Assembly (NCBI GenBank): GCA_038533155.1
Contig: JBCAZH010000041.1
Coordinates: forward strand, 1 to 27,068
Direction: 5' to 3'
DNA length: 27,068 bases
DNA from: CALBPI01 sp038533155
Lineage (GTDB): Bacteria; Pseudomonadota; Gammaproteobacteria; Steroidobacterales; Woeseiaceae
The notes beneath the pieces are model-generated. The model made no database searches and was not told the origin of the DNA. It was given only the letters and a program-made list of their open reading frames with translations. The position numbers and the translations under genes are program-made. Positions 1 through 9,213 of the stretch are shown here, in pieces. Position 1 is the first letter of the stretch; every line of letters starts with the position of its first letter.

Positions 1-616
<616 letters not shown>

Positions 617-627
<11 letters not shown>

Positions 628-1510
628 TGCGTCGGGTTCCTTCAAGCAGCACCCAGCCATCCTGCCGTGCGGGCGCCTCGAACTCAATCCATGGTTCGTA
701 GGCCGCGCGCACTGAGTCTGCCTGCGCATCGAGAATGCCGGACAACAGGAGTCGGCCGCCAAGTTGTAGGGCTTGCGAAATTCGTGGCGCCAGCGCGATC
801 AACGGGCCGGCAAGGATATTTGCGATAACGAGTGGCACCGGTTCGGTCACCAGGTCGTCTTGTGGTGGAAGCGACACCTGTAAACGATCGAGAACGCCGT
901 TGGCTTGTGCGTTCGTTTTAGAGGCGGTCAATGCCTGCGGGTCAATGTCCTGACCGATCGCAAGTTCTGCACCGCGCAACAGAGCCGCGACCGCCAGAAT
1001 GCCTGAACCGCAGCCATAATCGAGGACCCGCAGGTTTTCGAGATTGAGTTCAGCGAGTCGTTGCAAGCAAAGCGCCGTGGTTGCATGCGTCCCAGTGCCG
1101 AAAGCTAGCCCGGGATCGAGTCGCAGGACTGTGGCGTCGGATTGCGCTGGGACGTCGACCTCGTGCGGTGCGACCCATAGTCCGTGGCCGAAGTCGGTCG
1201 GTCGGAAATGCGCGAGCCACTCTCGTTCCCACTCGCGTTCCGGCAACAACTCTACATCGATACCTTCTGGCAAAGCGCCGAGTTCTGCGACTAACGCCAA
1301 ACTGATGCGTTCATATGGCAAGTCGTCCGCGAACAATGCCGACAATCGGGCGTCGTGCCACAACGGCGCTTCTCCAGGAAGCGGCTCCAGAATCGGTTCA
1401 TCTGCCGCATCCGTGTAGCTAATCGCAGCAGCGCCTGCATCAAGCAATGCGCGCTCCAACGCCTCAGCGTCGAACCGGCCTACCGGCATCGTGACCTGCT
1501 GCCAGCCCAC
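617..1510 (-). CDS. prmA: Ribosomal protein L11 methyltransferase
   Basis: 297 aa, the usual length for PrmA, which trimethylates ribosomal protein L11 with S-adenosylmethionine in the cytoplasm. The C-terminal Rossmann methyltransferase domain shows motif I DYGCGSG (residues 164-170), the preceding family block LDPGLAFGTGTHATT (131-145) and the substrate-side block NILAGPL (231-237). The N-terminal third is the L11-recognition domain. The start is a GTG at 1510; the N-terminus MGWQQV matches the family pattern (M-x-W-x-Q), which favours it over the internal ATG seven codons later even though the ribosome-binding site is weak. It lies 6 nt after accC and overlaps the next gene by 11 nt, so it is an internal operon gene. 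Confidence 0.96.
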
Positions 1511-1516
1511 GTTGCG

Positions 1517-2857
1517 TTAGAGTCCGAGCCGTTTTTCGAGGTAGTGGATGTCGGTACCGCCGGATTGCACAGCGCCGTGCTGCAGAATCTCTTGGTGCAG
1601 CGCGATGTTTGTCTTGATGCCCTCGATGACAAACTCGTCGAGCGCACCACGCATCCGAGCGATAGCAACATCGCGGTTATGCGCGTGCACGATCAGCTTG
1701 CCGATCATCGAGTCGTAGTTCGGTGGTACCCGGTAGCCGTTGTAGACATGACTGTCTACCCGCACCCCGGGTCCGCCTGGCGGGTGCCACGTTGTGACAG
1801 TGCCCGGCGATGGCATGAACGTCTTGGGGTCCTCGGCATTGATACGACATTCGATCGCATGGCCGCGGATTTTGATGTCACCCTGGCTGAACGACAGGCG
1901 CTCACCCGATGCGATCTTGAGCTGCTCGCGAACAAGGTCGATGCCCGTCACCATTTCGGTCACCGGGTGTTCCACTTGCAAGCGGGTGTTCATCTCGATG
2001 AAGAAGAACTCATTGTCCTGGAACAGGAATTCGAACGTACCCGCGTTGCGATAGCCCATGTCCACGCAAGCTTGCGCGCAGCGTTCGCCCATCTCGTCTC
2101 TGAGTTTTGGGTCAAGGCCGGGTGCCGGCGCTTCCTCGATCACCTTTTGGTGGCGCCGTTGCATGGAGCAATCGCGCTCGCCCAGGTGCACCGCGTTGCC
2201 GTGTTCATCCGCGATGACTTGGAATTCGATATGCCGCGGATGCTCGAGGAATTTCTCCATATAGACTTCCGGGTTTCCGAAAGCCGCTTCCGCTTCGGCA
2301 CGCGTTAAGTTGATGGCATTCACCAACGACGGCTCGTTATGCACCACACGCATGCCACGGCCGCCACCACCACCGGCTGCTTTGATAATGACCGGATAGC
2401 CGATATCGCGGGCAATTCTGAGATTCTCGTCGGGATCATCCCCGAGTGGGCCGTCGCTGCCCGGAACGGTCGGAACGCCCGCGGTTTTCATTGCTTTGAT
2501 CGCCGCGACCTTGTCACCCATCGTGCGGATCTGAGCCGCACGCGGTCCGATGAATTTGAAGCCGCTCTTCTCGACACCTTCCGCGAAGTCTGCGTTCTCT
2601 GACAAGAAGCCGTAACCGGGGTGAATTGCGACAGAGTCTGTCACTTCCGCCGCACTGATCACGGCTGCTTTGTTGAGATAACTGTCAGCGCTCGGCGCGG
2701 GGCCAATGCAGACGGTTTCGTCGGCCAGCAATACGTGTTTTAGATTACTGTCGGCTGTCGAGTACACAGCGACGGTTTTGATGCCAAGCTCGCGACACGC
2801 GCGGAGAATGCGAAGCGCGATCTCGCCACGGTTGGCAATAACAATTTTTTCCAGCAT
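1517..2857 (-). CDS. accC: Acetyl-CoA carboxylase, biotin carboxylase subunit
   Basis: 446 aa, full length. It carboxylates the biotin on AccB using ATP and bicarbonate, the first half-reaction of malonyl-CoA synthesis. Seen in the sequence: the N-terminal start IVIANRGEIALRILRA, the ATP-grasp glycine-rich loop AGGGGGRG (161-168), HQKVIEE with Lys238, metal and bicarbonate residues Glu276, Glu288 and Arg292 in FIEMNTRLQVEHP, and the C-terminal biotin-carboxylase domain. Numbering agrees with the E. coli enzyme, so no insertion or deletion is apparent. The start at 2857 has an AGGGGAT ribosome-binding site about 7 nt upstream. It sits 16 nt after accB and 6 nt before prmA. Confidence 0.98.
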   Translation of the reverse strand: MLEKIVIANRGEIALRILRACRELGIKTVAVYSTADSNLKHVLLADETVCIGPAPSADSYLNKAAVISAAEVTDSVAIHPGYGFLSENADFAEGVEKSGFKFIGPRAAQIRTMGDKVAAIKAMKTAGVPTVPGSDGPLGDDPDENLRIARDIGYPVIIKAAGGGGGRGMRVVHNEPSLVNAINLTRAEAEAAFGNPEVYMEKFLEHPRHIEFQVIADEHGNAVHLGERDCSMQRRHQKVIEEAPAPGLDPKLRDEMGERCAQACVDMGYRNAGTFEFLFQDNEFFFIEMNTRLQVEHPVTEMVTGIDLVREQLKIASGERLSFSQGDIKIRGHAIECRINAEDPKTFMPSPGTVTTWHPPGGPGVRVDSHVYNGYRVPPNYDSMIGKLIVHAHNRDVAIARMRGALDEFVIEGIKTNIALHQEILQHGAVQSGGTDIHYLEKRLGL

Positions 2858-2873
2858 GCCAATCCCCTAAAGA

Positions 2874-3353
2874 TCAGCCGCGGGTATCGATCGTGACCAG
2901 CGCCTGGCCGTACTCGACCGGTTCGCCGTTTTGCACACGAATCGACTTCACAATGCCGTCCACGTCACTCTCGATCTGGTTCATCATTTTCATCGCCTCG
3001 ACGATGCACAAGGTGTCGCCCGCTTTAACGCGGTCGCCGATCTGCACAAACGGCGCGGCGCCCGGGGCAGATGCGGAGTAGTAGGTACCGACCATCGGGG
3101 CGGTCACGACATGGCCCTCTTCCTCGGCAGGTGTTTCTGGCGCAGGTGTTGCTGCCGGCGCAGCCGCTTCGGCGGGCGCAGGCGCGGCTGCGATGGGCGC
3201 CGCGATCGGGGCAGGCGTGGCGATCACTTGAGGCGCGGTACCTTGCGGGTATCGACTGATGCGCACGGCGTCATCACCTTCCGTGATTTCGATTTCCGCA
3301 ATGCCGGATTCTTCCAGCAGCTCAATCAGTTTTTTGACTTTACGAATATCCAT
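2874..3353 (-). CDS. accB: Acetyl-CoA carboxylase biotin carboxyl carrier protein
   Basis: 159 aa. It carries the biotin that moves CO2 from AccC to the carboxyltransferase. The C-terminal biotinyl domain (about 80-158) contains the biotinylation motif EAMKM with Lys122 as the modified residue. The N-terminal 35 residues are the usual short conserved segment (MDIRKVKKLIELLEES). Between them lies an Ala/Pro-rich flexible linker (about 40-78), normal for the family. The start has a GGAGGGG ribosome-binding site about 7 nt upstream. It is followed by accC after 16 nt and preceded by aroQ with a 44-nt gap, so the three are probably cotranscribed. Confidence 0.98.
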   Translation of the reverse strand: MDIRKVKKLIELLEESGIAEIEITEGDDAVRISRYPQGTAPQVIATPAPIAAPIAAAPAPAEAAAPAATPAPETPAEEEGHVVTAPMVGTYYSASAPGAAPFVQIGDRVKAGDTLCIVEAMKMMNQIESDVDGIVKSIRVQNGEPVEYGQALVTIDTRG

Positions 3354-3397
3354 TGGTTACCCCTCCCGCCGTGCGCCTGGCACGACCACCGTTGAAA

Positions 3398-3859
3398 TCA
3401 GGTTGTTGGTTGACCGAGTTCTTGCATCAGCGCGTTCAGCGCCGCCTCGTAGCCGTAAGCGCCGAGGCCGGAAATCACGCCGATGGCAAGATCAGAAAAA
3501 TAGCTGTGGTGTCGAAAAGCCTCGCGCGCGTAAACATTGCTGAGGTGCACCTCGACAAAGGGAGTTCGCACCGCCGTAAGCGCGTCCCGCAAAGCAACGC
3601 TGGTATGTGTGAACGCCGCAGGGTTGAAAATGATGCCGTCGGTACCGTCCTCGAGACATGCGTGGATTCGGTGAATCAACTCCGACTCCACGTTGCTCTG
3701 CATATGGTCAAGCGCGACGTTTTGGTCTGCGCTAATTCGCTTCAAACCATCAACAATGGTGTCCAGCGTGTCGGCCCCGTAATGATCCGGCTCGCGCACG
3801 CCCAACAAGTTCAGATTGGGACCATTCAAGACCAATATGTTGAGCGGTTTAGAAGCCAA
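3398..3859 (-). CDS. aroQ: Type II 3-dehydroquinate dehydratase
   Basis: 153 aa from the chosen start, the normal size of type II dehydroquinase, which converts 3-dehydroquinate to 3-dehydroshikimate in the shikimate pathway. Motifs: NGPNLNLLG (12-20), the catalytic Tyr in EPDHYG (Tyr27), QSN (54-56), FNPAAFTHTS (78-87) and the catalytic-base region EVHLSN with His105. A longer frame reaches a start at 4036, but the extra 59 residues resemble no family extension and are rich in Arg/His, as expected for non-coding DNA. The TTG at 3857-3859 puts the N-terminus where family members begin. It lacks a clear ribosome-binding site, so the start is the weak point. It leads the aroQ-accB-accC-prmA operon. 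Confidence 0.93.
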   Translation of the reverse strand: MASKPLNILVLNGPNLNLLGVREPDHYGADTLDTIVDGLKRISADQNVALDHMQSNVESELIHRIHACLEDGTDGIIFNPAAFTHTSVALRDALTAVRTPFVEVHLSNVYAREAFRHHSYFSDLAIGVISGLGAYGYEAALNALMQELGQPTT

Positions 3860-4026
3860 GGTATCGGCCGGTTCGACGAAGTTAGCCGCAATTCTAATCA
3901 CATTTGTGTGGGTTTGACAGTAATCGAAGCTCTGTCGAGCAGGTTGCCAGATATCGTGTCGAAGGGGATCGCGAATCCGGGCGGTTGTCCGTCTGGAAAT
4001 TCGTTGATATCGAGTGTCATGTTTAA

Positions 4027-4036
4027 TTGACGTCAA
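4027..4036. promoter_or_regulatory. Palindrome TTGACGTCAA between aroQ and bchH (possible operator)
   Basis: A perfect 10-bp palindrome, TTGACGTCAA, lies 50 nt upstream of the bchH start in the 227-nt divergent gap between aroQ and bchH. Its left half could also serve as a -35 (TTGACG), but no good -10 stands 16-18 nt downstream. It matches neither a Fur box nor the TGT-N12-ACA site of PpsR/CrtJ, nor the TTGAT-N4-ATCAA site of FNR. A regulatory role is inference from symmetry and position. Nothing else convincing was seen in this gap. Confidence 0.25.
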
Positions 4037-4086
4037 CTTTTCTAGATGATTTCATTAATCTATGAAAATTCCCCTCAGGAATGCCC

Positions 4087-7000
4087 ATGGGTGCTGATGG
4101 CGCTCTAAGGACCGCGAAAGCCGCGGTGCGGGTTGCCGTCATCACGATGGACACGCATTTGGCCACAGCGACGCAACTGGCGGCCGCTGATTTGGCGCGC
4201 GAGTGTCCTGGTCTGCGCCTGAGTTTGCATGCCGCGTCGGAATGGTCCGCGAGCGAGAGCAAGCTGCGCCATTGTATTGAGGACATCGAACGCGCGGATA
4301 TCCTGATTGTGACCATGCTGTTCATGGAGTCGCACTTCGAGCCGGTTCTCGAGGCAATCGCTGCTCGGCGCGATGCTGCCGATGCGGTTGTTTGTGCCAT
4401 GTCTGCCGCTGAGGTCACTCGTCTCACCAAACTCGGTGACTTCGATATGTCGCGCCCGGCGAGCGGGCCGATGGCGCTGTTGAAGAAGCTGCGCGGTAAG
4501 TCCGCCTCGAAGGGCGCAGCGGGCCAATCGCAAATGAAAATGCTTCGGCGCCTGCCGAAGCTTCTGAAGTACATTCCCGGCACGGCGCAAGATGTCCGTG
4601 CATATTTTTTGACGCTGCAGTATTGGCTGAGTGGTTCGCGCGACAACATGGCCAATCTCGCCCGATATCTCGTTGGCCGTTATGCAACCGGCGAGCGCGC
4701 GAAAATCGCCCAAGCGTTGCGGCCCGCCGAGCCGCCGGTCGAGTACCCGGATGTTGGTGTCTACCACCCACGCATGAAGCCGCGCATTGCGGCCAACACA
4801 TCGGCGTTGCCAGCGCCGAAGGATCCGGTAGGACGTGTCGGTGTGCTGATGCTGCGGTCCTATTTGCTGGGTGCGAATGCGGGGCACTACGACGGCGTGC
4901 TAGCGGCGCTCGAGGCGCGTGGTCTCGCGGTCGTACCCGTATTTTCGAGCGGCCTCGATGCGCGTCCCGCGATCGAGCAGTTCCTGAAGAAGGACGGCCA
5001 GCCGTTGGTCGACGCGGTGGTTTCGCTCACAGGGTTCTCCTTGGTCGGGGGTCCTGCCTACAACGACGCAGCGGCCGCGGAGGCGGTGCTTGCGTCATTG
5101 GATGTGCCGTACACCGCGGCGCACCCGGTCGAATTTCAAACGCTCGATGAATGGGGCGATTCGGAGCGTGGACTGAGTCCCGTCGAGAGCACGATCATGG
5201 TGGCCATTCCCGAGCTGGATGGTGCGATTAGTCCGATGGTGTTCGGTGGTCGCGCAGGTGCGCCGGGCGTGACTTGTCACGGCTGTTCGCGGGCATGCCA
5301 GTTTTCGGAGTCGGACAACCGCCAAGACATGCATAGCTGTCCGGAACGCGCGAGTTCACTCGCAGCGCGTGTCTTGCGTCAGGTGAAACTGTCCAAGACG
5401 CCAGCGGCGGATCGCAAAGTGGCGACGGTTATCTTCAATTTCCCGCCGAACGCCGGCAACACCGGCACCGCGGCGTTTCTGGATGTATTCGGGAGTTTGC
5501 ACAATACCTTGCTCGCAATGCGCAGCGAAGGCTACGACGTCGAGGGCTTACCGGAAACCGCGGACGCATTGCGCGAAGACTTGCTGAACGGCAATGCGAT
5601 GAAGTATGGCGCAGAAGCGAATGTGCACAAGCTCATCGATGTCGATGATCACGTGACGCGCGAGCCTTGGCTCGAAGAAATTGAATCGCAATGGGGCTCT
5701 GCGCCGGGCAAACAGCTGGTGAACGGTCGCAACCTGATGGTGCTCGGTCAGCAATACGGCAACGTTCTGGTCGCCGTGCAACCGTCATTCGGTTACGAAG
5801 GCGATCCGATGCGGTTGCTGTTTGAACAGGGGCTCGCACCTACGCATGCGTTCTCCGCGTTTTATCGCTATTTGCGTGAGGACTTTGCGGCCGATGGCGT
5901 GTTGCACTTTGGTACCCACGGCGCGTTGGAGTTCATGCCGGGCAAGCAAACCGGCATGTCCGGCAACTGTTGGCCGGAGCGTTTGATCGGCGATCTACCG
6001 AACTTCTACTTGTATGCTGCCAACAACCCGTCTGAGGGTGCGATTGCGAAGCGCCGCTCTGCAGCGACGTTGATCAGCTACCTCACGCCGCCGATCTCGG
6101 AAGCCGGCTTGTACAAAGGATTGCAAGAGCTGTCCGATTCGATCGACCGCTGGCGGCAACGCGATCCGAATGCCGAGCCGGACGCGGACCTTGCTGCATT
6201 GATTCAGACCCAGGCGCATGAGCTCGAGCTTGCCGCGCTTGAACCCTTGTGGTCGGTTGAAGAAGATGCACAGCGCGAGATCGAAGCGTTACAGACTCGG
6301 TTGCTCGAATACGAGACGACATTGATTCCGCACGGCTTGCATGTCGTCGGCCGTCCGCCGAGCTGTGAGGAACGCGTCGACTTGCTGTCCTGCATGGCCG
6401 ATGCATCGCACGGCGTCACACCCGCTCGGCCCGCGCTCGAAGGCATTGCAGACGGTGCATTGTCGCCACAGAAAGCGGCTGCGCTCGCCGGCCTGCCGCC
6501 CGGGGTAAATGGCGTTGAGCTGATGAGTGAGCTCAAGAACGCGAACGCACTGCTTGGACAAGATGCGGAGACGCCCGCCCTGATGCGTGCGCTCGATGGC
6601 CGCTACATCCCGCCGTCACCCGGCGGTGACGTGTTGCGCACGCCCGCTGTGTTACCGACCGGTCGCAATTTGCACGGTTTTGATCCGTTCCGAATTCCGA
6701 GCGCCTATGCGGTGAAGGATGGCGCACGGCAGGCGCAGCGTTTGATCGATTGTCACGTCGCCGAAGGCAACGATCTGCCGGAGTCCATCGCGATCGTATT
6801 GTGGGGCACGGACAATCTGAAGAGCGAAGGCGGGCCGATCAGCCAAGCACTCGCACTGCTTGGTGCTGAGCCTCGATTCGATAGCTATGGCCGCATTGCA
6901 GGTGCACAACTGATCGATCTTGAGACGCTCGGGCGCCCACGGATCGACGTGGTCATGACATTGTCAGGCATCTTCCGCGATCTGATGCCGCTGCAGATCA

Positions 7001-7857
7001 AACTGCTTGCGGAGGCAGCGTATCTTGCGGCTTCCGCGGATGAGCCTATCGATCAGAATTTCGTACGCAAGCACGCCTTGGCGTATCAAGCCGAACATGG
7101 ATGCACACTCGAGGTCGCTGCACTCCGCGTCTATGGCAACGACGAGGGCGCGTACGGCTCCAACGTCAACTACCTAGTCGAAAGCGGTCGTTGGGACGAC
7201 GAAGACGAATTGGCGGATGTGTACTCGAAACGTAAAGGGTTTGCCTACGGGTGCGATGGTCGACCGCAAGCCCAACGTGCGTTGCTGGATAGCGCGCTCG
7301 CTGACGTTGATCTCGCCTACCAGAATTTGGACTCGGTCGAATTGGGCGTGACCACGGTCGACAATTATTTCGATACGCTCGGCGGCATTACCGGCGCGGT
7401 CAAACGCGCGAGGTCCGGCGATGCGCCACCGGTCTACATCGGTGATCAGACGCATGGTGAGGGCGCAGTTCGCACGCTGTCCGAGCAGGTTGCTCTCGAA
7501 ACCCGCACGCGCATGCTGAACCCGAAGTGGCACGAAGGCATGCTAGCCCATGGCTATGAGGGTGTGCGGCAGATCGAGGTGCACATGACCAATACCATGG
7601 GGTGGTCAGCAACGACCGGCCAAGTTCAGCCATGGGTGTATCAAAAGCTCACCGAGACCTTCCTGTTGGATGAAGACATGCGCAAACGCATGGCGGAGTT
7701 GAATCCGACAGCGTCGAGCCGATTCGCCAACCGCTTGTTGGAAGCGTCGGATCGAAACTACTGGCAGCCGGACGATGAGACGCTCGCCGCACTGGAGCAA
7801 GCCAGCGAGGAGCTCGAAGACCGCGTCGAAGGCGTAATCCCCAACGCTGCATCCTAG
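4087..7857 (+). CDS. bchH: Magnesium chelatase subunit H (BchH/ChlH type)
   Basis: 1256 aa. In pigment synthesis BchH binds protoporphyrin IX and, with BchI and BchD, inserts Mg2+. The N-terminal DUF3479-like domain (about 15-180) is followed by the CobN/Mg-chelatase domain to the C-terminus. Features typical of proteobacterial BchH rather than cobaltochelatase CobN include IPGTAQDVRAYFLTLQYWL near residue 165, a four-cysteine set (397, 400, 404, 418) like the proposed Fe-S site of BchH, FNFPPNAGNTGTAAFLDVF near 452, HGALEFMPGKQTGMSG and the C-terminal block MTNTMGWSATTGQVQPW. The ATG at 4087 is preferred over that at 4081 because AGGA lies 6 nt before it. No bchI, bchD or other bch/puf/crt gene is in view. 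It converges on the next gene and lies outside the haem operon. True Mg chelation or a haem-related chelatase role are both possible. Confidence 0.88.
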   Translation: MGADGALRTAKAAVRVAVITMDTHLATATQLAAADLARECPGLRLSLHAASEWSASESKLRHCIEDIERADILIVTMLFMESHFEPVLEAIAARRDAADAVVCAMSAAEVTRLTKLGDFDMSRPASGPMALLKKLRGKSASKGAAGQSQMKMLRRLPKLLKYIPGTAQDVRAYFLTLQYWLSGSRDNMANLARYLVGRYATGERAKIAQALRPAEPPVEYPDVGVYHPRMKPRIAANTSALPAPKDPVGRVGVLMLRSYLLGANAGHYDGVLAALEARGLAVVPVFSSGLDARPAIEQFLKKDGQPLVDAVVSLTGFSLVGGPAYNDAAAAEAVLASLDVPYTAAHPVEFQTLDEWGDSERGLSPVESTIMVAIPELDGAISPMVFGGRAGAPGVTCHGCSRACQFSESDNRQDMHSCPERASSLAARVLRQVKLSKTPAADRKVATVIFNFPPNAGNTGTAAFLDVFGSLHNTLLAMRSEGYDVEGLPETADALREDLLNGNAMKYGAEANVHKLIDVDDHVTREPWLEEIESQWGSAPGKQLVNGRNLMVLGQQYGNVLVAVQPSFGYEGDPMRLLFEQGLAPTHAFSAFYRYLREDFAADGVLHFGTHGALEFMPGKQTGMSGNCWPERLIGDLPNFYLYAANNPSEGAIAKRRSAATLISYLTPPISEAGLYKGLQELSDSIDRWRQRDPNAEPDADLAALIQTQAHELELAALEPLWSVEEDAQREIEALQTRLLEYETTLIPHGLHVVGRPPSCEERVDLLSCMADASHGVTPARPALEGIADGALSPQKAAALAGLPPGVNGVELMSELKNANALLGQDAETPALMRALDGRYIPPSPGGDVLRTPAVLPTGRNLHGFDPFRIPSAYAVKDGARQAQRLIDCHVAEGNDLPESIAIVLWGTDNLKSEGGPISQALALLGAEPRFDSYGRIAGAQLIDLETLGRPRIDVVMTLSGIFRDLMPLQIKLLAEAAYLAASADEPIDQNFVRKHALAYQAEHGCTLEVAALRVYGNDEGAYGSNVNYLVESGRWDDEDELADVYSKRKGFAYGCDGRPQAQRALLDSALADVDLAYQNLDSVELGVTTVDNYFDTLGGITGAVKRARSGDAPPVYIGDQTHGEGAVRTLSEQVALETRTRMLNPKWHEGMLAHGYEGVRQIEVHMTNTMGWSATTGQVQPWVYQKLTETFLLDEDMRKRMAELNPTASSRFANRLLEASDRNYWQPDDETLAALEQASEELEDRVEGVIPNAAS

Positions 7858-7897
7858 CGCGGGAGACTTAGGTCTAAGCCGTTCGCGGCAATCGTGA

Positions 7898-9067
7898 CTA
7901 CCAGTTGTAGTGCGAAGCTAGTTGCTCATCGATATACGCCTTGCCTGTCGATGAGTCGTACTCTTCTATTTCACTCGAGTACTGCAGCATTTTCATTAGC
8001 ATGGGCATACCGTCGACTTCGCGCTTGCTCACGACTGCGCTGCTTGCGAGGAGCTCTGTCCATGTGTCGCGAACATCGCTCCAAAATTCTGCGGATTTTG
8101 CCCAGTATTCATCGCCGCCTGAAAAATCATGGTCTGTAATGAGCTCGTAGCGGTTGACGCCGGTCTCTCTCGCGAGATAGCGGATTGGTGCGTCCATGGC
8201 TTGCTCACCGTCCATCAGCACAGCCTTTAGATTGTCCTCTTCATGTAACCATCCAGTCGGCAGAATCGTATGGCGGTTGGTGCCGATTAAAGCGTGATAA
8301 TCCTTTCTGACGCTGAATTCACGGCGGGGTAGAGGTCGCCAGGTTTCGTCGCTCTGCCATGCTGAGAAGTTCTGATCGTGGATCCAAGTGCCCACAGCCT
8401 GGTACCGCGGCGAGTCGTCTACCTGATAAACAGACTGCGACCACGTGCCTGCGACAGACTCTTTGCTCAGCGTCTTGCGTGCCCATCGGTTGTGTCCGGT
8501 ATACACGTTGATCTCTGCATCTTCGTACTGCCAATCCTGGCGCCAGTGCTTCACCACTGCGGGCCCCTGAACTTGGCCGTTTTCATCTTTGAAGAACATC
8601 ACGAGAATATGTTGCAGGCTGACGAAGTCGGGCTGGTTTTCAACGACATAAACGTATTCTGTGCCCCAAGACCGGTACGGTTTCGCCGGTGCGTAGTCTG
8701 CCGTGAAACCCGCCGTTTCCAAAAAGTCGAAACTGGCTCGGTAGCCGCCCGCCATGGCCAGGATGGCTCGACGGTCCCGTTCTTGCCTGCTGAGTCCTTG
8801 CTCTTGCAGTGCGGACCAGGCAGCAGATGCGTCAGTTACCGGAGTCACATCCGGACCTTCGGACGTTCCGCCTCTCGGTTCCATGTCTGATCCGTCTATG
8901 AAAGACCAGGCGAAAATGTAGTCGTTGCCGGGATCGTCCTGTGTCTCTGTGTCTTCGACCACCCCGTCGGTCGTCGTATCTTCGGTTTGCGCCGGAACAG
9001 CAGCGCAACCGGCGAAAAGCGCCAAACACATCACTAACGGCGCGAGTCGGTTAACCCGTAGTTTCAT
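7898..9067 (-). CDS. Lipoprotein beside haem receptor, probable DUF6607 family
   Basis: 389 aa from the chosen start. The N-terminus is a lipoprotein signal: basic MKLRVNR, a hydrophobic core and lipobox LFAGC with Cys21, so the mature protein is membrane-anchored and exported. An acidic Thr/Asp linker (about 25-45) leads to a Trp/Tyr-rich soluble domain opening with IFAWSFIDGSDMEPRGG and containing paired aromatic blocks (VVKHWRQDWQYE, NRWARKTLS, SYNW-like C-terminus). It resembles DUF6607, a family of unknown function; I recall this by pattern only. The ATG at 9065-9067 has GGGGAT about 8 nt upstream and gives a proper signal peptide; an upstream in-frame start at 9100 would add 11 residues. 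It diverges from the haem receptor across a Fur-like box, suggesting iron-regulated help in haem capture. Confidence 0.65.
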   Translation of the reverse strand: MKLRVNRLAPLVMCLALFAGCAAVPAQTEDTTTDGVVEDTETQDDPGNDYIFAWSFIDGSDMEPRGGTSEGPDVTPVTDASAAWSALQEQGLSRQERDRRAILAMAGGYRASFDFLETAGFTADYAPAKPYRSWGTEYVYVVENQPDFVSLQHILVMFFKDENGQVQGPAVVKHWRQDWQYEDAEINVYTGHNRWARKTLSKESVAGTWSQSVYQVDDSPRYQAVGTWIHDQNFSAWQSDETWRPLPRREFSVRKDYHALIGTNRHTILPTGWLHEEDNLKAVLMDGEQAMDAPIRYLARETGVNRYELITDHDFSGGDEYWAKSAEFWSDVRDTWTELLASSAVVSKREVDGMPMLMKMLQYSSEIEEYDSSTGKAYIDEQLASHYNW

Positions 9068-9130
9068 CTGGTGATCCCCAAGATTGGACGTCAGCCGCAT
9101 AAGGTGCCGGAACTGACTAGTATTTGCAAA

Positions 9131-9145
9131 TGCGAACGCTTATCA
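9131..9145. promoter_or_regulatory. Fur box between lipoprotein and haem receptor
   Basis: TGCGAACGCTTATCA matches 10 of 14 defined positions of the 7-1-7 Fur consensus TGATAATnATTATCA. It sits inside a wider dyad AATGnnAAnnnTTnnCATT (9129-9147). It is 64 nt before the lipoprotein start and 68 nt before the receptor start, and it contains a -10-like TATCAT (9141-9146) for the rightward genes. Likely shared Fur control of both divergent units. Confidence 0.65.
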
Positions 9146-9213
9146 TTTACGCTTCGATTCAGGACAACGAATAACTCAATTGAGTGAGCCGTTCACCGAG
9201 GGAGAGTCAGCTC

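Noticed and set aside
1355..2308. 317-codon open frame on the plus strand opposite accC
   Set aside because: Antisense shadow of accC, which has complete catalytic motifs; no recognisable protein features.
3902..3918. TGT...ACA sequence upstream of bchH considered as a PpsR/CrtJ site
   Set aside because: The spacing between TGT and ACA is 9 nt here, not the 12 nt of the known motif, and there is no further symmetry.
3860..4036. Upstream extension of aroQ to a start at 4036
   Set aside because: The extra 59 residues have no family counterpart, and known dehydroquinases begin shortly before NGPNLNLLG.
4087..7857. Cobaltochelatase CobN as the identity of the large chelatase
   Set aside because: The sequence blocks, four-Cys set and C-terminal region are those of BchH; no cobalamin genes are nearby.
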